Source of the DNA: Winogradskya consettensis
GTDB lineage: Bacteria > Actinomycetota > Actinomycetes > Mycobacteriales > Micromonosporaceae
Direction: 5' to 3'
DNA: 64,000 bases
Assembly (NCBI RefSeq): GCF_018332715.1
Contig: NZ_BOQP01000028.1
Coordinates: 1 to 64,000 of the forward strand
The notes below the pieces were generated by a model that was not told the DNA's origin, ran no database searches, and worked only from the letters and a program-made list of their open reading frames with translations. The position numbers and the translations under genes are program-made. This document shows positions 63,375-64,000 of the stretch, piece after piece (the first letter of the stretch is position 1; each line of letters opens with the position of its first letter).

Positions 63375-64000
63375 TCAGGCCGGTTGCGGCCGGACGATAT
63401 AGACCGGGCAGGCAGCGTGGTGCAGCAGCTGCAAGGTCGTCGAGCCCAGCAATGCGCCGGCGAGCGGCCCATGGCCGCGGTTGCCGACCACCACCAGGCG
63501 GGCATGCCGGGAAGCCCGCTCCAGGGCAAAGGAGGCGCTCTCGTGGGTCACTACCGTCTCGACCGGCACATCCGGGAACTTCGCGCGCCACGGGGCGACC
63601 TGTTCCTCGAAGCGCTGCCGTTCAGCTGCGTCCTGCTCGGGCGTGTCGACCGTCGGCGGTGCCACGTCGGAAAGCCAGAGCGGAATCACCGGAAGATAGG
63701 TACGGACGAGATTCAGCGAGCAGCCGTGCTCGTTCGCCGCGGTGAACGCAGTTTCCAACACCATGTCCGCTGCGGGCGAGTCGTCGACACCGACGGCGAT
63801 CGGACCGTCGACGGCTTCGGCCGGTCCGCGCACCACTACCACCGGGCACGAAGCATGCGTGGCGACGCGCTGGCTCACCGAGCCGAGCAGCAGGCCGGCG
63901 AAGCCGCCACGACCACGGCTGCCCAGCACCAGCAAGTCCGCACCCTGGGACACCTCGAGCAGCCGCGGGGCGGCGTTCCCGATCAGAGTGTCGGTCTGCA
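63375..64000 (-). CDS. Tandem universal stress protein (5' end outside the window)
   Basis: The visible part contains the end of one UspA domain (LLVLGSRGRGGFAGLLLGSVS, CPVVVVRG) and a complete second domain beginning PIAVGVDDSPAADMVLETA and ending with the loop VVGNRGHGPLAGALLGSTT. The reading frame remains open to the window edge, so the start lies to the right. It is 10 nt ahead of the synthetase gene and is probably the first visible gene of that leftward operon. Confidence 0.9.
   Translation of the reverse strand, partial: QTDTLIGNAAPRLLEVSQGADLLVLGSRGRGGFAGLLLGSVSQRVATHASCPVVVVRGPAEAVDGPIAVGVDDSPAADMVLETAFTAANEHGCSLNLVRTYLPVIPLWLSDVAPPTVDTPEQDAAERQRFEEQVAPWRAKFPDVPVETVVTHESASFALERASRHARLVVVGNRGHGPLAGALLGSTTLQLLHHAACPVYIVRPQPA

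Overview
The window is GC-rich DNA from an actinobacterium. Coding density is high, there are many GTG starts and 4-nt ATGA/GTGA gene overlaps, and several genes look leaderless. From gene order I infer Micromonosporaceae, most likely an Actinoplanes-like genome. The backbone follows the gene order I recall from Mycobacterium tuberculosis Rv1692 to Rv1713 (HAD phosphatase, tlyA, nadK, recN, steA, mctB/steB, pyrG, Nudix, xerD, parA, scpA, scpB, rRNA pseudouridine synthase, cmk, der), with several lineage-specific blocks inserted.

Layout. 1-310: end of an rRNA operon (spacer, 5S rRNA, terminator). 571-9883: a giant RGG-repeat/TPR/acidic protein, HAD phosphatase, SCP2 protein, H1-like protein, tlyA, nadK and recN. 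9989-17913: steA and steB, then a four-gene envelope-glycan block (PNPT transferase, MurJ-like flippase, glycosyltransferase, large membrane protein). 18067-21420: pyrG, Nudix and two small surface or membrane genes. 21793-28663: an accessory conflict-type locus with an NB-ARC/TPR protein, a candidate 58-residue peptide gene behind an 18-bp tandem repeat, a nucleosidase-like effector and a HExxH protein. The NB-ARC/TPR and nucleosidase proteins share a small adaptor domain. 29024-31936: secreted CAP protein, RDD protein and a cellulose-binding protein with a CebR/CelR-like operator. 32112-37962: ald, xerD, parA, an M50-like membrane protein, two GNATs, an isochorismatase and a Nudix protein. 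38213-40026: gene remnants and an MFS transporter. 40244-49723: membrane protein, SigE-type sigma factor with a membrane partner, scpA/scpB with unusually long acidic extensions, pseudouridine synthase, cmk and der.

49830-64000 starts with tRNA-Pro(GGG) and a tyrosine integrase. A cluster resembling the mycobacterial DosR dormancy regulon follows: DoxX protein, three universal stress proteins, CtpF-like P-type ATPase, GAPDH, CBS-BON protein, TerC protein and a GNAT/acyl-CoA synthetase fusion. Palindromes of the form GGGAC-N4-GTCCC lie in front of several of these genes. No DosR/DosS pair is visible inside the window.

The two best places to look for something new are 21.8-28.7 kb (a peptide/adaptor-linked conflict locus) and 51.4-64 kb (a DosR-like regulon outside mycobacteria next to an integrase). 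All family assignments are from reading motifs and from memory; no database search was run.
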